Shown piece after piece: positions 17,062 through 25,860 of a DNA stretch of 64,000 bases. The stretch comes from Thiomicrorhabdus sp033238645 (GTDB lineage Bacteria; Pseudomonadota; Gammaproteobacteria; Thiomicrospirales; Thiomicrospiraceae). The notes under the pieces were generated by a model. It did not search any database. It was not told where the DNA came from and saw only the letters and a program-made list of their open reading frames with translations. The position numbers and the translations under genes are program-made. Where the stretch lies: contig BQXR01000002.1 of the NCBI GenBank assembly GCA_033238645.1, forward strand, positions 1 to 64,000. Direction: 5' to 3'. Positions within the stretch are counted from its first letter, which is position 1. Each line of letters begins with the position of its first letter.

Positions 17062-17529
17062 TTATTTAGTCCAACGCTGTTCTGCTTCTTTATCACTTAC
17101 TCGTGAGTCGACCCAGCGAACTTCACCATCTGGCAGGGTCTCTTTCTTCCAAAAGGGGGCATTGGTTTTTAGATAATCCATAATAAAATGTGCCGCGTGA
17201 AAAGCGTTCTCTCTGTGTCGGCTTGAGACTGCGACCAAAACGATTTGATCGGAGGGAAGCATCTTACCAATACGGTGGATAATCATACTTGATTCTAATG
17301 CCCAGCGATCATGTGCTTCTAGACGAATTTTCTCTAGTGCCTTCTCGGTCATCCCTGGGTAGTGCTCTAACTCTAAAACAGAGACTTCATCCCCTTCATT
17401 AATGTCTCTCACTGTACCGACAAACGAAACAACAGCGCCTATATTTTTATGGCCTGCGCGTAATTTAGCAACTTCTGTCGTGAGATCAAAATCTTCGCGC
17501 TGTACTTTTATAAAGGGAAAATCTGCCAT
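17062..17529 (-). CDS. moaE: Molybdopterin synthase catalytic subunit MoaE
   Basis: The large subunit of molybdopterin synthase, which transfers sulfur from MoaD thiocarboxylate to cyclic pyranopterin monophosphate. The 155-residue protein shows family hallmarks: GAVVSFVGTVRD, LELEHYPGMTEK, IHRIGKM, VAVSSRHRENAF (with catalytic-region Arg/His) and APFWKKE with the active-site lysines. The frame opens one codon earlier at a TTG, but the ATG at 17529 is preferred; moaD stops five bases upstream. Confidence 0.97.
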   Translation of the reverse strand: MADFPFIKVQREDFDLTTEVAKLRAGHKNIGAVVSFVGTVRDINEGDEVSVLELEHYPGMTEKALEKIRLEAHDRWALESSMIIHRIGKMLPSDQIVLVAVSSRHRENAFHAAHFIMDYLKTNAPFWKKETLPDGEVRWVDSRVSDKEAEQRWTK

Positions 17530-17534
17530 CAAAC

Positions 17535-17783
17535 TTAGCCACCTGTTACAGGTGGGAAAAAGGCAACTTCATCACCTGCCTTAATCGCCGTTTCACGTGA
17601 AGCAATATCCTGATTAACGGCAATTTGTAAATTTACATTATCTTCTAACGCAACTTTCCAATGATCACCACGTGATGCTAGCTCCGCCAACAACTCTGAT
17701 ACAGTTGTATGCTTTGCGGGTAACTGCTCATTTGCTTGACCTAGCATCTCTCTGAAACTTGCAAAATATAAGATATTAACCAT
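17535..17783 (-). CDS. moaD: Molybdopterin synthase sulfur carrier MoaD
   Basis: An 82-residue ubiquitin-like protein whose C-terminal Gly-Gly (FFPPVTGG) is adenylated and thiocarboxylated to donate sulfur to MoaE. Other family marks are the N-terminal beta strand VNILYFASFRE and GDEVAFFPP. GAGAGGAAG precedes the start. It sits between moaA and moaE, five bases from moaE. Confidence 0.96.
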   Translation of the reverse strand: MVNILYFASFREMLGQANEQLPAKHTTVSELLAELASRGDHWKVALEDNVNLQIAVNQDIASRETAIKAGDEVAFFPPVTGG

Positions 17784-17850
17784 TTCATCTTCCTCTCATC
17801 TAACCCCAATCTAATTGGGATTCATCAATCATAGCGTTTTTAGGGCAGAC

Positions 17851-18852
17851 TTATCCACCTAACTCGACCATCTGTCTAAATTCAATATTGTGCACATTCT
17901 CATTAAAAAAGTGGCGCTCAGGTTTTTTTAGCATCGCATCCGTAATCAGTTGCTCTAGTCCTTCATCAGAGATACCATCACGTAGTGGCGTTCTTAAATC
18001 TACTGAATCCTTTTGCCCCAAACAAAGCGCCAATACACCTTTTGCAGTTAAGCGCACACGATTACAACTCTCACAAAAGTGCTGAGAGACTGCGGAGATA
18101 ACCCCGATACGAGTATTGGTACCCGCAATCATAAAATTTCTTGAAGGGCCATCATGACTCTTACCTGCTGAGGGAGTCAGGTCCTTACCAACATGTGCTT
18201 TAATGCGTGCTAAAATTTTATCTGCAGGGTAGTGTTGATCCATCATACTGACACCCGCTGGCCCAATCGGCATCGTTTCTATAAAACGAACCTCTACGCC
18301 TTTTTCTAAACCATAATCGACCATGGCTTCTATCTCATCATCATTGGTTCCGCGCATAACGACCATATTGAATTTAACAGGTGTCAGACCGACCTCTAAT
18401 GCTTTATCAACACCAGCTAGGACTTTTTCAAGATCACCACCACGGGTAATTAAATTAAATCGTTTAGGCTTAAGAGAATCTATTGAAATATTGACACGAC
18501 TAATCCCAGATTTTTGCAAAGCTTCTGCTTCTCGACCTAAATAATGTGCATTGGTAGACAGCGCAATATCCTCTAGACCTTCATACTCGCTGATCTGTTC
18601 AACGAGAGACGAAAGATTCTTACGTACTAATGGCTCCCCCCCTGTCAAACGTACCTTAGCAACACCCAAGTTTACAAACGCTTTGATAATGCGCGCAAGC
18701 TCATCATAAGAGAGGTACTGGGTATGTCGTCCTTCTGGGTGCACGCCTTGCTCAGGCATACAGTAATCGCAACGATAGTTACACTTATCCGTTACCGATA
18801 CTCGGACATACTCAATTTTACGATTAAATGGATCAATTAATGATTTAGACAT
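17851..18852 (-). CDS. moaA: GTP 3',8-cyclase MoaA (radical SAM)
   Basis: MoaA catalyses the first step of molybdenum-cofactor synthesis, rearranging GTP. The 333-residue protein has the N-terminal radical-SAM cluster CNYRCDYC (about residues 24-31), the LTGGEPL SAM-binding motif, and the C-terminal cluster cysteines in CESCNRVRL and ALCLG. It ends in Gly-Gly, a feature needed by this enzyme. GGTGAGG precedes the ATG. It is the first gene of moaA-moaD-moaE. No complete Moco riboswitch was recognised in the ~200 bp upstream. Its location beside soxCD matches SoxC's need for molybdopterin. Confidence 0.97.
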   Translation of the reverse strand: MSKSLIDPFNRKIEYVRVSVTDKCNYRCDYCMPEQGVHPEGRHTQYLSYDELARIIKAFVNLGVAKVRLTGGEPLVRKNLSSLVEQISEYEGLEDIALSTNAHYLGREAEALQKSGISRVNISIDSLKPKRFNLITRGGDLEKVLAGVDKALEVGLTPVKFNMVVMRGTNDDEIEAMVDYGLEKGVEVRFIETMPIGPAGVSMMDQHYPADKILARIKAHVGKDLTPSAGKSHDGPSRNFMIAGTNTRIGVISAVSQHFCESCNRVRLTAKGVLALCLGQKDSVDLRTPLRDGISDEGLEQLITDAMLKKPERHFFNENVHNIEFRQMVELGG

Positions 18853-18992
18853 AGCCTCACCAAGATTAAATATTTAGCGTTATAGCCAAATGGGTATAAC
18901 GCATTTTACAACAAAAATATATTAGCGTTTAATTATTAATCTTATATAAGCATTAGAAAAACTAAAGACACAGTTAAAGATAAATTTTAAAC

Positions 18993-19024
18993 AAAAAAAA
19001 ACCTGCAAAACTTGCAGGCTTTTC
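18993..19024 (-). terminator. Intrinsic terminator after the soxCD genes
   Basis: On the minus strand GCCTGCAA and TTGCAGG pair around a short loop, followed by nine T residues. It lies about 30 bases after the soxD stop and separates it from moaA. Confidence 0.93.
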
Positions 19025-19055
19025 TAGACAATATAATAGTCACATCTCTGTGTTA

Positions 19056-20129
19056 TTACATACCTGAGTGACCAACACCCGGCTTGTCTTCATGCATACG
19101 CTGAGGCGTATTGTACTGCGGTGTTCCATCAGGCAATTTACGTGCTTGACGATAAGTTGACTCTTGACCTAAGCCATCGCCACCCACCAGAGAATCATCA
19201 CAATTAGTCATACAACGATCATTATGAATAACTGGACGGTGATCACAGAAGAAACTACCTTGGTTAGGCATATACTTATTCATCTTCATCAATACTTCTG
19301 AGTTGAAGAAAGTATCATCTTCTAGCTCTGTTCCTTCATCATCCATTACAATATAGTTTGACTGAAGAATGTAACCCGTCATCCCCATGTAACCCGCATC
19401 ACCGATAGAAGGCGCATTAGGTGTCCAGAAAGGCATTGTACGACGAATATAATCAAACAATGTACTGGCATATGGCCAGTAGTTACCCACAGACTTCATT
19501 GGTGCTGGATCACGAACATGAGACGATACAAGATCCTGCTCAACCGCCAAGGCTAAATACCCTTTAGCACCTTCACCAAACTCACCATGGCACATCGCAC
19601 AGAACTGTACATAGATCTTTCCACCCTCTTCAATGGTCATACCTACTGAAGGATCTGGTAAACCTTTACCATCACCATCCACACTAATATTCCATTTTTT
19701 CAGCGACGCTTCTGCAATTGGCGTACCAAAACCACGAGCGGTAAATGTTGCATCATCAAAGTAATTTACCGCCGCACTATCATGCACTTCGGTAAATGCT
19801 TTAGGCACCTTACATTGAGAGTTACCGTGGTTACCCCCATCGATACTATCATCCACTTCAAACGAGTATGGGTTTGCTGGATCTAACTTACCAACCAAAC
19901 CATCACGACCATGTGCAGCATCTTTACCTAAAATGGCTTCGATAACATCTCTATCTAAATACTTACCATCTGCCTTTTTGATAATTTCTTCATAGTTAGC
20001 GGCATACTTACCATTAATTTTTTCGCCTGCAGATGAATTAACATCAGAAATATCTGACATTGCAAATACAGACCCCGTGAATAACGCTGCAACAGAAGCT
20101 ACAACTAAAGTTCTCTTAGTATTGTACAT
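19056..20129 (-). CDS. soxD: Sulfite dehydrogenase cytochrome subunit, SoxD-like
   Basis: The 357-residue exported cytochrome is the likely electron-accepting partner of SoxC in the Sox thiosulfate-oxidation cycle. It has a Sec signal peptide (1-23, VASVAALFTGSVFA) and a heme site CAMCH at residues 177-181. Only one CXXCH is visible, whereas Paracoccus SoxD is a diheme protein; the C-terminal cysteines (CDHRPVIHNDRCMTNCDD) do not form a heme motif and might bind another metal or a disulfide. The start overlaps the end of soxC by 14 bases, which argues for translational coupling. Function assigned by context and similarity. Confidence 0.85.
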   Translation of the reverse strand: MYNTKRTLVVASVAALFTGSVFAMSDISDVNSSAGEKINGKYAANYEEIIKKADGKYLDRDVIEAILGKDAAHGRDGLVGKLDPANPYSFEVDDSIDGGNHGNSQCKVPKAFTEVHDSAAVNYFDDATFTARGFGTPIAEASLKKWNISVDGDGKGLPDPSVGMTIEEGGKIYVQFCAMCHGEFGEGAKGYLALAVEQDLVSSHVRDPAPMKSVGNYWPYASTLFDYIRRTMPFWTPNAPSIGDAGYMGMTGYILQSNYIVMDDEGTELEDDTFFNSEVLMKMNKYMPNQGSFFCDHRPVIHNDRCMTNCDDSLVGGDGLGQESTYRQARKLPDGTPQYNTPQRMHEDKPGVGHSGM

Positions 20130-21477
20130 TTTCTACTAAGCCTCCATTTTTGCCATCTTCCCAAGCGTGAACACGCCATGTAACCATCGCAGTACGGTGA
20201 TAGACGTTGTTAGTTCCTTCCAAATCACGCATTTGCGGCATTGGAGGTTGAACGTAGCCCGTCTCATCTGTCACACGACTCATTAAGAATGCTTCTTCGC
20301 CATCCCACTCCCACTCAATTTCGAATCGAGTCCAAGCTTTATCGAGTACAACTGAGGTAAAATGCGCCTCTTTCCAGTTACGACCACCATCAATAGAGAT
20401 ATCAACGTGAGCAACCTTACCGCGACCAGACCATGCTAGACCACGAATATAGTATTTACCTGGCCCTTGCATTTTAAAGTCCGGTGATGGGTAAGTAATG
20501 ACTGAGTTTGGCTCCATATACCATGAGAAACGCTGTGCAGTTCCATCAGGCATTAGCTCGGTATACTTAGATGTTTCTTCACGGTGCTGTAGTGGCACAT
20601 CATGAACCATAATACGACGTAGGTATTTAACCCACATATTAGCTTCACAACCAGGGACGACTAAACGAATTGGGTAACCTTGCTCACGACGTAATGCTTC
20701 ACCATTCTGAGCATAAGCCACAAAACAGTCATCCATCGCCAACTCAACAGGGATTGAACGAGACATACCAGATGCATCGGCACCTTCAGGAATAATCCAC
20801 TTACCTTCAGGCTTGATACCCGCTTCTTTTAGAAGATCTGATAAACGAACCCCTGTGTACTCCACACAAGACATCATTCCGTGCGTCCACTGAACTGAGT
20901 TCAACTGAACCCCTTTCCACTCTAATGCACCATTTGCAGGACACTCTACAAAGTGAATTCGTGATACTGACGGGAAACGTTTAAGGTCATCCATTGTGAA
21001 AATAAGCGGACGTTCAACTAAACCGTGAATAACCAAACGGTGATCATCAGGATTAATGGTTGGTACACCACCATGGAAACGCTCAAAGTGAAGACCGTTT
21101 GGCGTGATGATTCCGTGTAACTGATGGATTGGTGACATGGTAATAGAAGCCATCGAATCAGGTGTTAACCACTCTAATGTTCTACGCTGAACCTCTTTTT
21201 CAAAAGGAGATGGCATTCCATATGGATACTTACGAACACCAAAACCTAAGCTTTTACGTGCTGCTCCATCTTGCAATACATCTGTTAGTTCTGCTTTACC
21301 AGCATAAGGAGCCACTGCTTTCTTTGCATCAAAACCAGCGCCCCCTGCCGCGTTTGCAGCTTGAGTGAACATCACACCACCCGCTACAGCCGCACTACCT
21401 TTTAAGAAGGCGCGTCGACCTTGATTACGACTCTCTTCCGTCTGCATCGCAACCTTTTCTACGATTTTATCTGTCAT
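20116..21477 (-). CDS. soxC: Sulfite dehydrogenase molybdopterin subunit SoxC
   Basis: SoxC with SoxD oxidises the protein-bound sulfane sulfur during thiosulfate oxidation. The 453-residue protein has a twin-arginine signal (GRRAFLKGSAAVAGG, about residues 20-34) for export with its cofactor, then the sulfite-oxidase fold: LHGIITPNGLHFERFHGG, the Mo-ligand Cys in FVECPANG, CVEYTGVRLSDLL, and the Ig-like dimerisation domain (VAHVDISIDGGRNWKEA). A good ribosome site (AAGGAG) precedes the ATG. The gene pair stands apart from other sox genes, as reported in Thiomicrospira/Hydrogenovibrio relatives. Distinguishing SoxC from SorA-type enzymes rests on the paired gene and segment similarity. Confidence 0.93.
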   Translation of the reverse strand: MTDKIVEKVAMQTEESRNQGRRAFLKGSAAVAGGVMFTQAANAAGGAGFDAKKAVAPYAGKAELTDVLQDGAARKSLGFGVRKYPYGMPSPFEKEVQRRTLEWLTPDSMASITMSPIHQLHGIITPNGLHFERFHGGVPTINPDDHRLVIHGLVERPLIFTMDDLKRFPSVSRIHFVECPANGALEWKGVQLNSVQWTHGMMSCVEYTGVRLSDLLKEAGIKPEGKWIIPEGADASGMSRSIPVELAMDDCFVAYAQNGEALRREQGYPIRLVVPGCEANMWVKYLRRIMVHDVPLQHREETSKYTELMPDGTAQRFSWYMEPNSVITYPSPDFKMQGPGKYYIRGLAWSGRGKVAHVDISIDGGRNWKEAHFTSVVLDKAWTRFEIEWEWDGEEAFLMSRVTDETGYVQPPMPQMRDLEGTNNVYHRTAMVTWRVHAWEDGKNGGLVENVQY

Positions 21478-21725
21478 TTACTGCTCCTTGATGATCTTAC
21501 TATTTACAGCTAGACCCCAAATTCAAGAGTTTAATATTTGGCTTTTCAACCTCGACTGTTTGACACAATCTTGGTCGCACAGTTATTTACTATTTTTAAT
21601 CATAAGCTTTTACCTCTAGCCACTGCAATAGCAAACCCAAGAAAAATTAGCATTTGCTTATATAATTTTTTTATGGATGACGACAATGTTTTCTATTCGT
21701 CTCATTTTTTTTCCATAAAAACACA

Positions 21726-22175
21726 CTATACTGTGTCTATTTTGACTCGAGAACATATTGGTTCCATTTTTGGGTTTTCGATATCATCCGCAACTTGCTC
21801 TAAAAATAACTGTAACTCTATAGTACTCAATACGGATAACAACTTAGTCATAATAACAGGTTCTATGGCAATATTGGTATACCCCCCTGCTGAAAGTTGG
21901 ATTTGAATACCACAAGAATCTGCAACAGCACCCATCCCATTATTACCCTCAATCAATGCAGCTTGCTCACCAAAAAGTAAACCTTCATAAAGTTCTTCTA
22001 CCTGCTCAGTGACACTCTCTGCCAAGGCATCTGACAAATCCACTGAAAAAATGGCTTCACCTAACGGGGTTTCATCGGCGATTAATGTTGCTTGTACACC
22101 TAAAGCGATACAAGCTGCTTGAAAACGCTCAGCTAAGCCTTTATCAAAAAAAACATACTCCATTACATCATCCAT
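21726..22175 (-). CDS. Conserved-looking protein of unknown function, 149 residues
   Basis: I cannot assign a family. The protein is acidic, cytoplasmic by appearance, without membrane segments. The first ~85 residues look alpha/beta (EYVFFDKGLAERFQAACIALGVQATLIADE), the rest helical at the end. Several start codons are possible (ATG at 22175 or 22163); AAAGGAA lies upstream of both. It is divergent from hemB and lies upstream of soxC on the same strand, about 250 bp away. The segment LSAGGY is encoded by an antisense C-rich word (21882-21891). Confidence 0.65.
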   Translation of the reverse strand: MDDVMEYVFFDKGLAERFQAACIALGVQATLIADETPLGEAIFSVDLSDALAESVTEQVEELYEGLLFGEQAALIEGNNGMGAVADSCGIQIQLSAGGYTNIAIEPVIMTKLLSVLSTIELQLFLEQVADDIENPKMEPICSRVKIDTV

Positions 22176-22281
22176 CCTTCATGGTTCCTTTATTTTTTTC
22201 TGTCTGACGGGTATCATTTGATACAAAGTCTCATATTCAGTTAATTTGCACTACAGCTACTCAATATAAAAGGTTACCTTA

Positions 22282-23283
22282 ATGCTTGATCGCCAATACC
22301 CTATTACTCGTATGCGCCGCATGCGTAAAGATGATTTTTCTCGTCGCCTAATGCGTGAGAACATCCTAACACCCAATGACCTAATTCTACCTATGTTTGT
22401 CATAGAGGGGCACAATAAGCGTGAGTCAATTAGCTCTATGCCGGGGGTTGAGCGATTGAGTATTGATCTATTAGTTGCAGAAGCTAAAGAGATCTTTGAT
22501 TTAGGGATTCCAATGATCGCTCTATTCCCTGTGACACCTGATGAAGTAAAATCTTTGGATGCATGCGAAGCCTATAATCCTGATGGACTGGCACAAAGAG
22601 CGGTGCGAGCGGTTAAAGAAGCTTGCCCTGAACTAGGCGTAATGACAGATGTTGCATTAGACCCATTTACCACACACGGACAAGATGGCATTATTGATGA
22701 GACAGGTTATGTACTTAATGATGACACTATTGATGCGTTAATGCAGCAAGCACTGTCTCATGCCGAAGCGGGTGCTGACGTACTCGGGCCATCCGATATG
22801 ATGGATGGTCGTATTATTGAAATACGTGAAATGCTCGAAGATAACGGTTTTGTGAATACACGTATTATCGCCTACGCAGCAAAATATGCCTCGGCCTTCT
22901 ATGGCCCTTTCCGCGATGCGGTCGGCTCTGCAGGCAACTTAGGATCTGGCAATAAGTACACCTATCAAATGGATCCAGCTAACCGTAATGAAGCGATTCA
23001 TGAAGTGAGACTTGATCTGAATGAAGGGGCAGATATGGTAATGGTTAAACCAGGTATCCCTTATTTAGATATCGTTAGAGATATTAAGAATGAGTTTAAA
23101 GCACCGACCTATGTTTATCATGTCAGTGGCGAATACGCGATGTTAAAAGCCGCAGCACAAAATGGCTGGATTGATGAGCAAGCCGTGGTACTAGAGACTC
23201 TATTAAGCTGTAAACGTGCAGGAGCCGATGGCATTCTAACCTACTATGCTAAGCTAGCTGCTACCTGGCTAAAAGAACAGTAA
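22282..23283 (+). CDS. hemB: Delta-aminolevulinic acid dehydratase HemB
   Basis: HemB condenses two 5-aminolevulinate molecules to porphobilinogen in heme synthesis. The 333-residue protein shows RMRRMRKDDFSRRL, LPMFVIEG, the GPSDMMDGRI segment, YAAKYASAFYGPFRDA with the first active-site lysine, and VMVKPGIPYLDI with the Schiff-base lysine. AAAGG lies eight bases before the ATG. It is monocistronic; the hemCDXY genes are 20 kb away. A C8TGCTCAAAA word begins immediately at the stop codon (23284). Confidence 0.97.
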   Translation: MLDRQYPITRMRRMRKDDFSRRLMRENILTPNDLILPMFVIEGHNKRESISSMPGVERLSIDLLVAEAKEIFDLGIPMIALFPVTPDEVKSLDACEAYNPDGLAQRAVRAVKEACPELGVMTDVALDPFTTHGQDGIIDETGYVLNDDTIDALMQQALSHAEAGADVLGPSDMMDGRIIEIREMLEDNGFVNTRIIAYAAKYASAFYGPFRDAVGSAGNLGSGNKYTYQMDPANRNEAIHEVRLDLNEGADMVMVKPGIPYLDIVRDIKNEFKAPTYVYHVSGEYAMLKAAAQNGWIDEQAVVLETLLSCKRAGADGILTYYAKLAATWLKEQ

Positions 23284-23301
23284 CCCCCCCCTGCTCAAAA
23301 T
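23284..23301 (+). repeat. C-rich word directly after hemB
   Basis: C8TGCTCAAAAT begins right after the hemB stop codon. It is an exact consensus copy in the hemB-aroE gap. Confidence 0.65.
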
Positions 23302-23397
23302 ATCAGTACCTTAAATTATTCAGATTAAAGGTGCTGATTCAGCCACTTATAGCCAATACTGGTTATAGTGCTTACTCTATAAAGAGACCCCTATTCC

Positions 23398-24240
23398 ATG
23401 ACTGATCTTTACGCCGTAGTGGGTGACCCTATCGCCCACTCTAAATCTCCACTTATTCACCGCCTGTTTGCTGAGCAGACAAATCAAGACTTGGTCTATG
23501 AAGCGATTCGCATTGATATTGATGACACCACGTTTGATTGGGCAATGGCAGACTTAAAAAACCGAGGCTACAAGGGGATCAATATTACCGTGCCCTTTAA
23601 ACTTGATGCTTTTGAGTATGCTAATAACCTATCAAATCGTGCACAAACAGCTCATGCTGTGAATACTTTTACCTTTAATGAAAGTGGCAAAATAGATGGC
23701 GACAATACCGATGGTATCGGTTTAGTCAATGATATAGAGATCAATGGCTTACGTCCTTTTAGAGACCAACGCGTTTTGATATTAGGCGCTGGCGGTGCAG
23801 TACAGGGTATTTTAGAACCACTACTGGCAAAGCAACCTGCATCGCTACATATTGCCAACCGTACCGCTAAACGGGCGCAAGTATTAGGTAAGCGTTTTGA
23901 TACAGGGATTCCAATCACCGCGAGTGGTTGGGAAGATATTCCAGAAGGCCCATTTGATATTATCATTAACGGTACTTCAGCCAGCTTAGAGGGTAAGGTG
24001 CCCCCTATCGCAAATCATGTAGTTGGTGAAAACAGTTTGGTTTATGACATGATGTATGGCGCTCAACCAACCGTATTTATGGATTGGGCCAAGCAAGTGC
24101 AAGCTAACTGCCAAGCAATGGATGGTTTAGGTATGTTGGTCGGCCAAGCAGCCGAAGCCTTTTACAGTTGGCGAGGGATTAGGCCTGAAACAGCACCGGT
24201 GATTAAACAAGTTCGTGATTTAATGACAGAAAATCAGTAA
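23398..24240 (+). CDS. aroE: Shikimate dehydrogenase AroE
   Basis: AroE reduces 3-dehydroshikimate to shikimate with NADPH on the way to aromatic amino acids. The 280-residue protein shows VGDPIAHSKSPLIH (shikimate-binding Ser residues), NITVPFK with the catalytic lysine, the DGIG segment, the dinucleotide loop GAGGAVQGI and the basic NRTAKRA segment that selects NADP. The C terminus (GLGMLVGQAAEAFYSWRG) is intact. Confidence 0.97.
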   Translation: MTDLYAVVGDPIAHSKSPLIHRLFAEQTNQDLVYEAIRIDIDDTTFDWAMADLKNRGYKGINITVPFKLDAFEYANNLSNRAQTAHAVNTFTFNESGKIDGDNTDGIGLVNDIEINGLRPFRDQRVLILGAGGAVQGILEPLLAKQPASLHIANRTAKRAQVLGKRFDTGIPITASGWEDIPEGPFDIIINGTSASLEGKVPPIANHVVGENSLVYDMMYGAQPTVFMDWAKQVQANCQAMDGLGMLVGQAAEAFYSWRGIRPETAPVIKQVRDLMTENQ

Positions 24241-24303
24241 TTGATTCTAGCAAGCCACCCCCTCTTCATTAAGGAGGGAGTGCCTCACTACATGATTTTT
24301 AAA

Positions 24304-24849
24304 TTAACATTTTGCCTTCTCATCTTCCGCTTGATACTCATTTTTTAATCGCACATAGTGCCCAGCAGAGTATTTAAAGAAAGCGATCTCTTTTTCCGTT
24401 AAAGGACGTGCTTGTTTTACGGGTGACCCCACATAGAGATATCCACTCTCCAGAACCTTCCCAGATGGCACCAAACTGTTTGCCCCAACGAGTACATGCT
24501 TTTGCACCACAGCATTATCTAAAACCACTGCACCCATACCAATCAGACACTCATCTTCAATCAGACAGCCATGTAGTACCGCATTATGCCCAACGGTTAC
24601 ATCCTGACCAACAATACATTTTGATCCTTTAAAGATGTCACTCTCATGTGTCGTGTGAACAATAGCACCATCCTGAATATTGGAGCGAGCACCAATTACA
24701 ATATCATTGACATCACCACGTAGCGTCGCGTTTGGCCAGATGCCTACATCTTCACCTAATACACACTTACCGATGACTACGGCACTTTCATCAACCCACG
24801 CAGAGTCAGCTAGTTGCGGACTAACTCCCTGATACAGACGTATACTCAT
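24304..24849 (-). CDS. Gamma-carbonic-anhydrase-like hexapeptide protein
   Basis: A 181-residue left-handed beta-helix protein of the YrdA/PaaY family. Hexapeptide repeats run from about residue 17 to 135 (for example VVIGKCVLGEDVGIWPN, IVGQDVTVGHNAVLHGC). Metal-site histidines can be seen in HTTHES and VGHNAVLHG. Family members bind zinc; some show carbonic anhydrase activity, others none, so activity is unproven. It is convergent with aroE, with a short GC-rich hairpin (CCCTC / GAGGG) between them at about 24257-24280. Confidence 0.9.
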   Translation of the reverse strand: MSIRLYQGVSPQLADSAWVDESAVVIGKCVLGEDVGIWPNATLRGDVNDIVIGARSNIQDGAIVHTTHESDIFKGSKCIVGQDVTVGHNAVLHGCLIEDECLIGMGAVVLDNAVVQKHVLVGANSLVPSGKVLESGYLYVGSPVKQARPLTEKEIAFFKYSAGHYVRLKNEYQAEDEKAKC

Positions 24850-25460
24850 AAACAGTCCTTTAATTTTCTGTAAGTTTAGCTGTGCAAATAAGCAGACATT
24901 AAACCATACTTTACTTAATTTACTTGCCTATCAAGCCTTAAACCCTATAAATAACAGTAATATAAAACAGTATAGTTGCGCCAGTAAACACTCTAAAAAT
25001 AGGGATTAAACAGTTGTACTTTCCGAAACATTCGATTTAAACTACTAAAACTTAAAATAAGTAAAAGAACCCAGTCTCCCATTATCACCTTTTAAGGGCT
25101 GCTCTGCTTTGGAGCTTGCGCAAGGAGATCCCTTTACCTGCTCACTTACCATCTGTATCAATTAATGACATTAACATTTAAATAAATACACCAAGCTGAG
25201 ATTGAAGTGAAATGACTGATTGATATTAAGTGCTGTCACCAGATCAATGATGAGTATTACATGAGTGGCCCTATCTTAAATAAGCCATTTGAATTTACTC
25301 AGTTCTTCCAGTCAATCACTAAATAATTGCTAATTTTAATGCTTTAATTTCATTATTAAAGCTACCCATTATTTAGAGTAGTTCATAAAATAAATTTATC
25401 ACTAGATACAGGAAAGATTACGTAGTAGTATACCCCTAAAAATTAAAGGTTATTTAAAGC
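24850..25460. other. 611-bp gap with a gene relic
   Basis: No intact gene is visible. The right half holds the PilZ-like relic described below. The rest is AT-rich with frequent stops in all frames and no recognised repeat or RNA; promoters of the flanking genes must lie here. Confidence 0.6.
25216..25326 (+). pseudogene. C-terminal relic of a PilZ-like protein
   Basis: A 36-codon open stretch, with no usable start and a stop just upstream, ends in TAA at 25324. The peptide contains IKCCHQINDEYYMSGPI, which lines up with VRYCEAKEDEYYIGGKI in the intact PilZ protein that begins 135 bp downstream, and continues to a matching C terminus. It is best read as the remains of an upstream tandem paralogue whose N-terminal part has decayed. 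Confidence 0.5.
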
Positions 25461-25775
25461 ATGGATAATTACACAACTGAACCTCGTCGCTTTGAACCAC
25501 GACATGATGCACACCTCTCCTCCTTATTAATTAATAAGGGGCAAGAGCTGGTATCCACCATTGTCAATTTATCTGAAAATGGTATCGGCCTTATTTCTAA
25601 AACGGCCATAGAAGCGAATAACTGTATTAATATTCTATTGGGTCCTCATGAAAACCCTCTTTTTATTAAAGTAGATGTGCGTTATTGCGAAGCAAAAGAA
25701 GATGAATATTATATTGGAGGCAAGATAGAGGAGTCCTGCTCGGGCTATCAACAGTTGGTTAAACTAATACAGTAA
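25461..25775 (+). CDS. Small PilZ-domain protein, probable c-di-GMP receptor
   Basis: A single-domain protein of 104 residues. It carries the two PilZ signatures: RxxxR (RFEPR, residues 10-14) and (D/N)xSxxG (NLSENG, about 37-42), followed by the barrel strand VDVRYCEAKEDEYYIGGKI. PilZ domains bind cyclic-di-GMP and switch motility or surface-polysaccharide functions. No partner domain is fused, so it would act on another protein. It sits alone, convergent with gorA. A decayed relative lies just upstream. Confidence 0.82.
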   Translation: MDNYTTEPRRFEPRHDAHLSSLLINKGQELVSTIVNLSENGIGLISKTAIEANNCINILLGPHENPLFIKVDVRYCEAKEDEYYIGGKIEESCSGYQQLVKLIQ

Positions 25776-25860
25776 CCTTTATAGAAAAATTAGCATAATG
25801 AAGCTAGCCCATTGTACTTACCGCAAACAGGAAAGCTTCACTAAGTGATCCATTAACAAA

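Noticed and set aside
18636..18649. C7TGTCAAAC in moaA as a word copy
   Set aside because: It codes the conserved LTGGEP motif of radical SAM proteins and lacks the TGCT core.
17851..19055. A molybdenum-cofactor riboswitch before moaA
   Set aside because: The ~200 bp upstream do not show the expected multi-stem structure, and part of it is the soxCD terminator.
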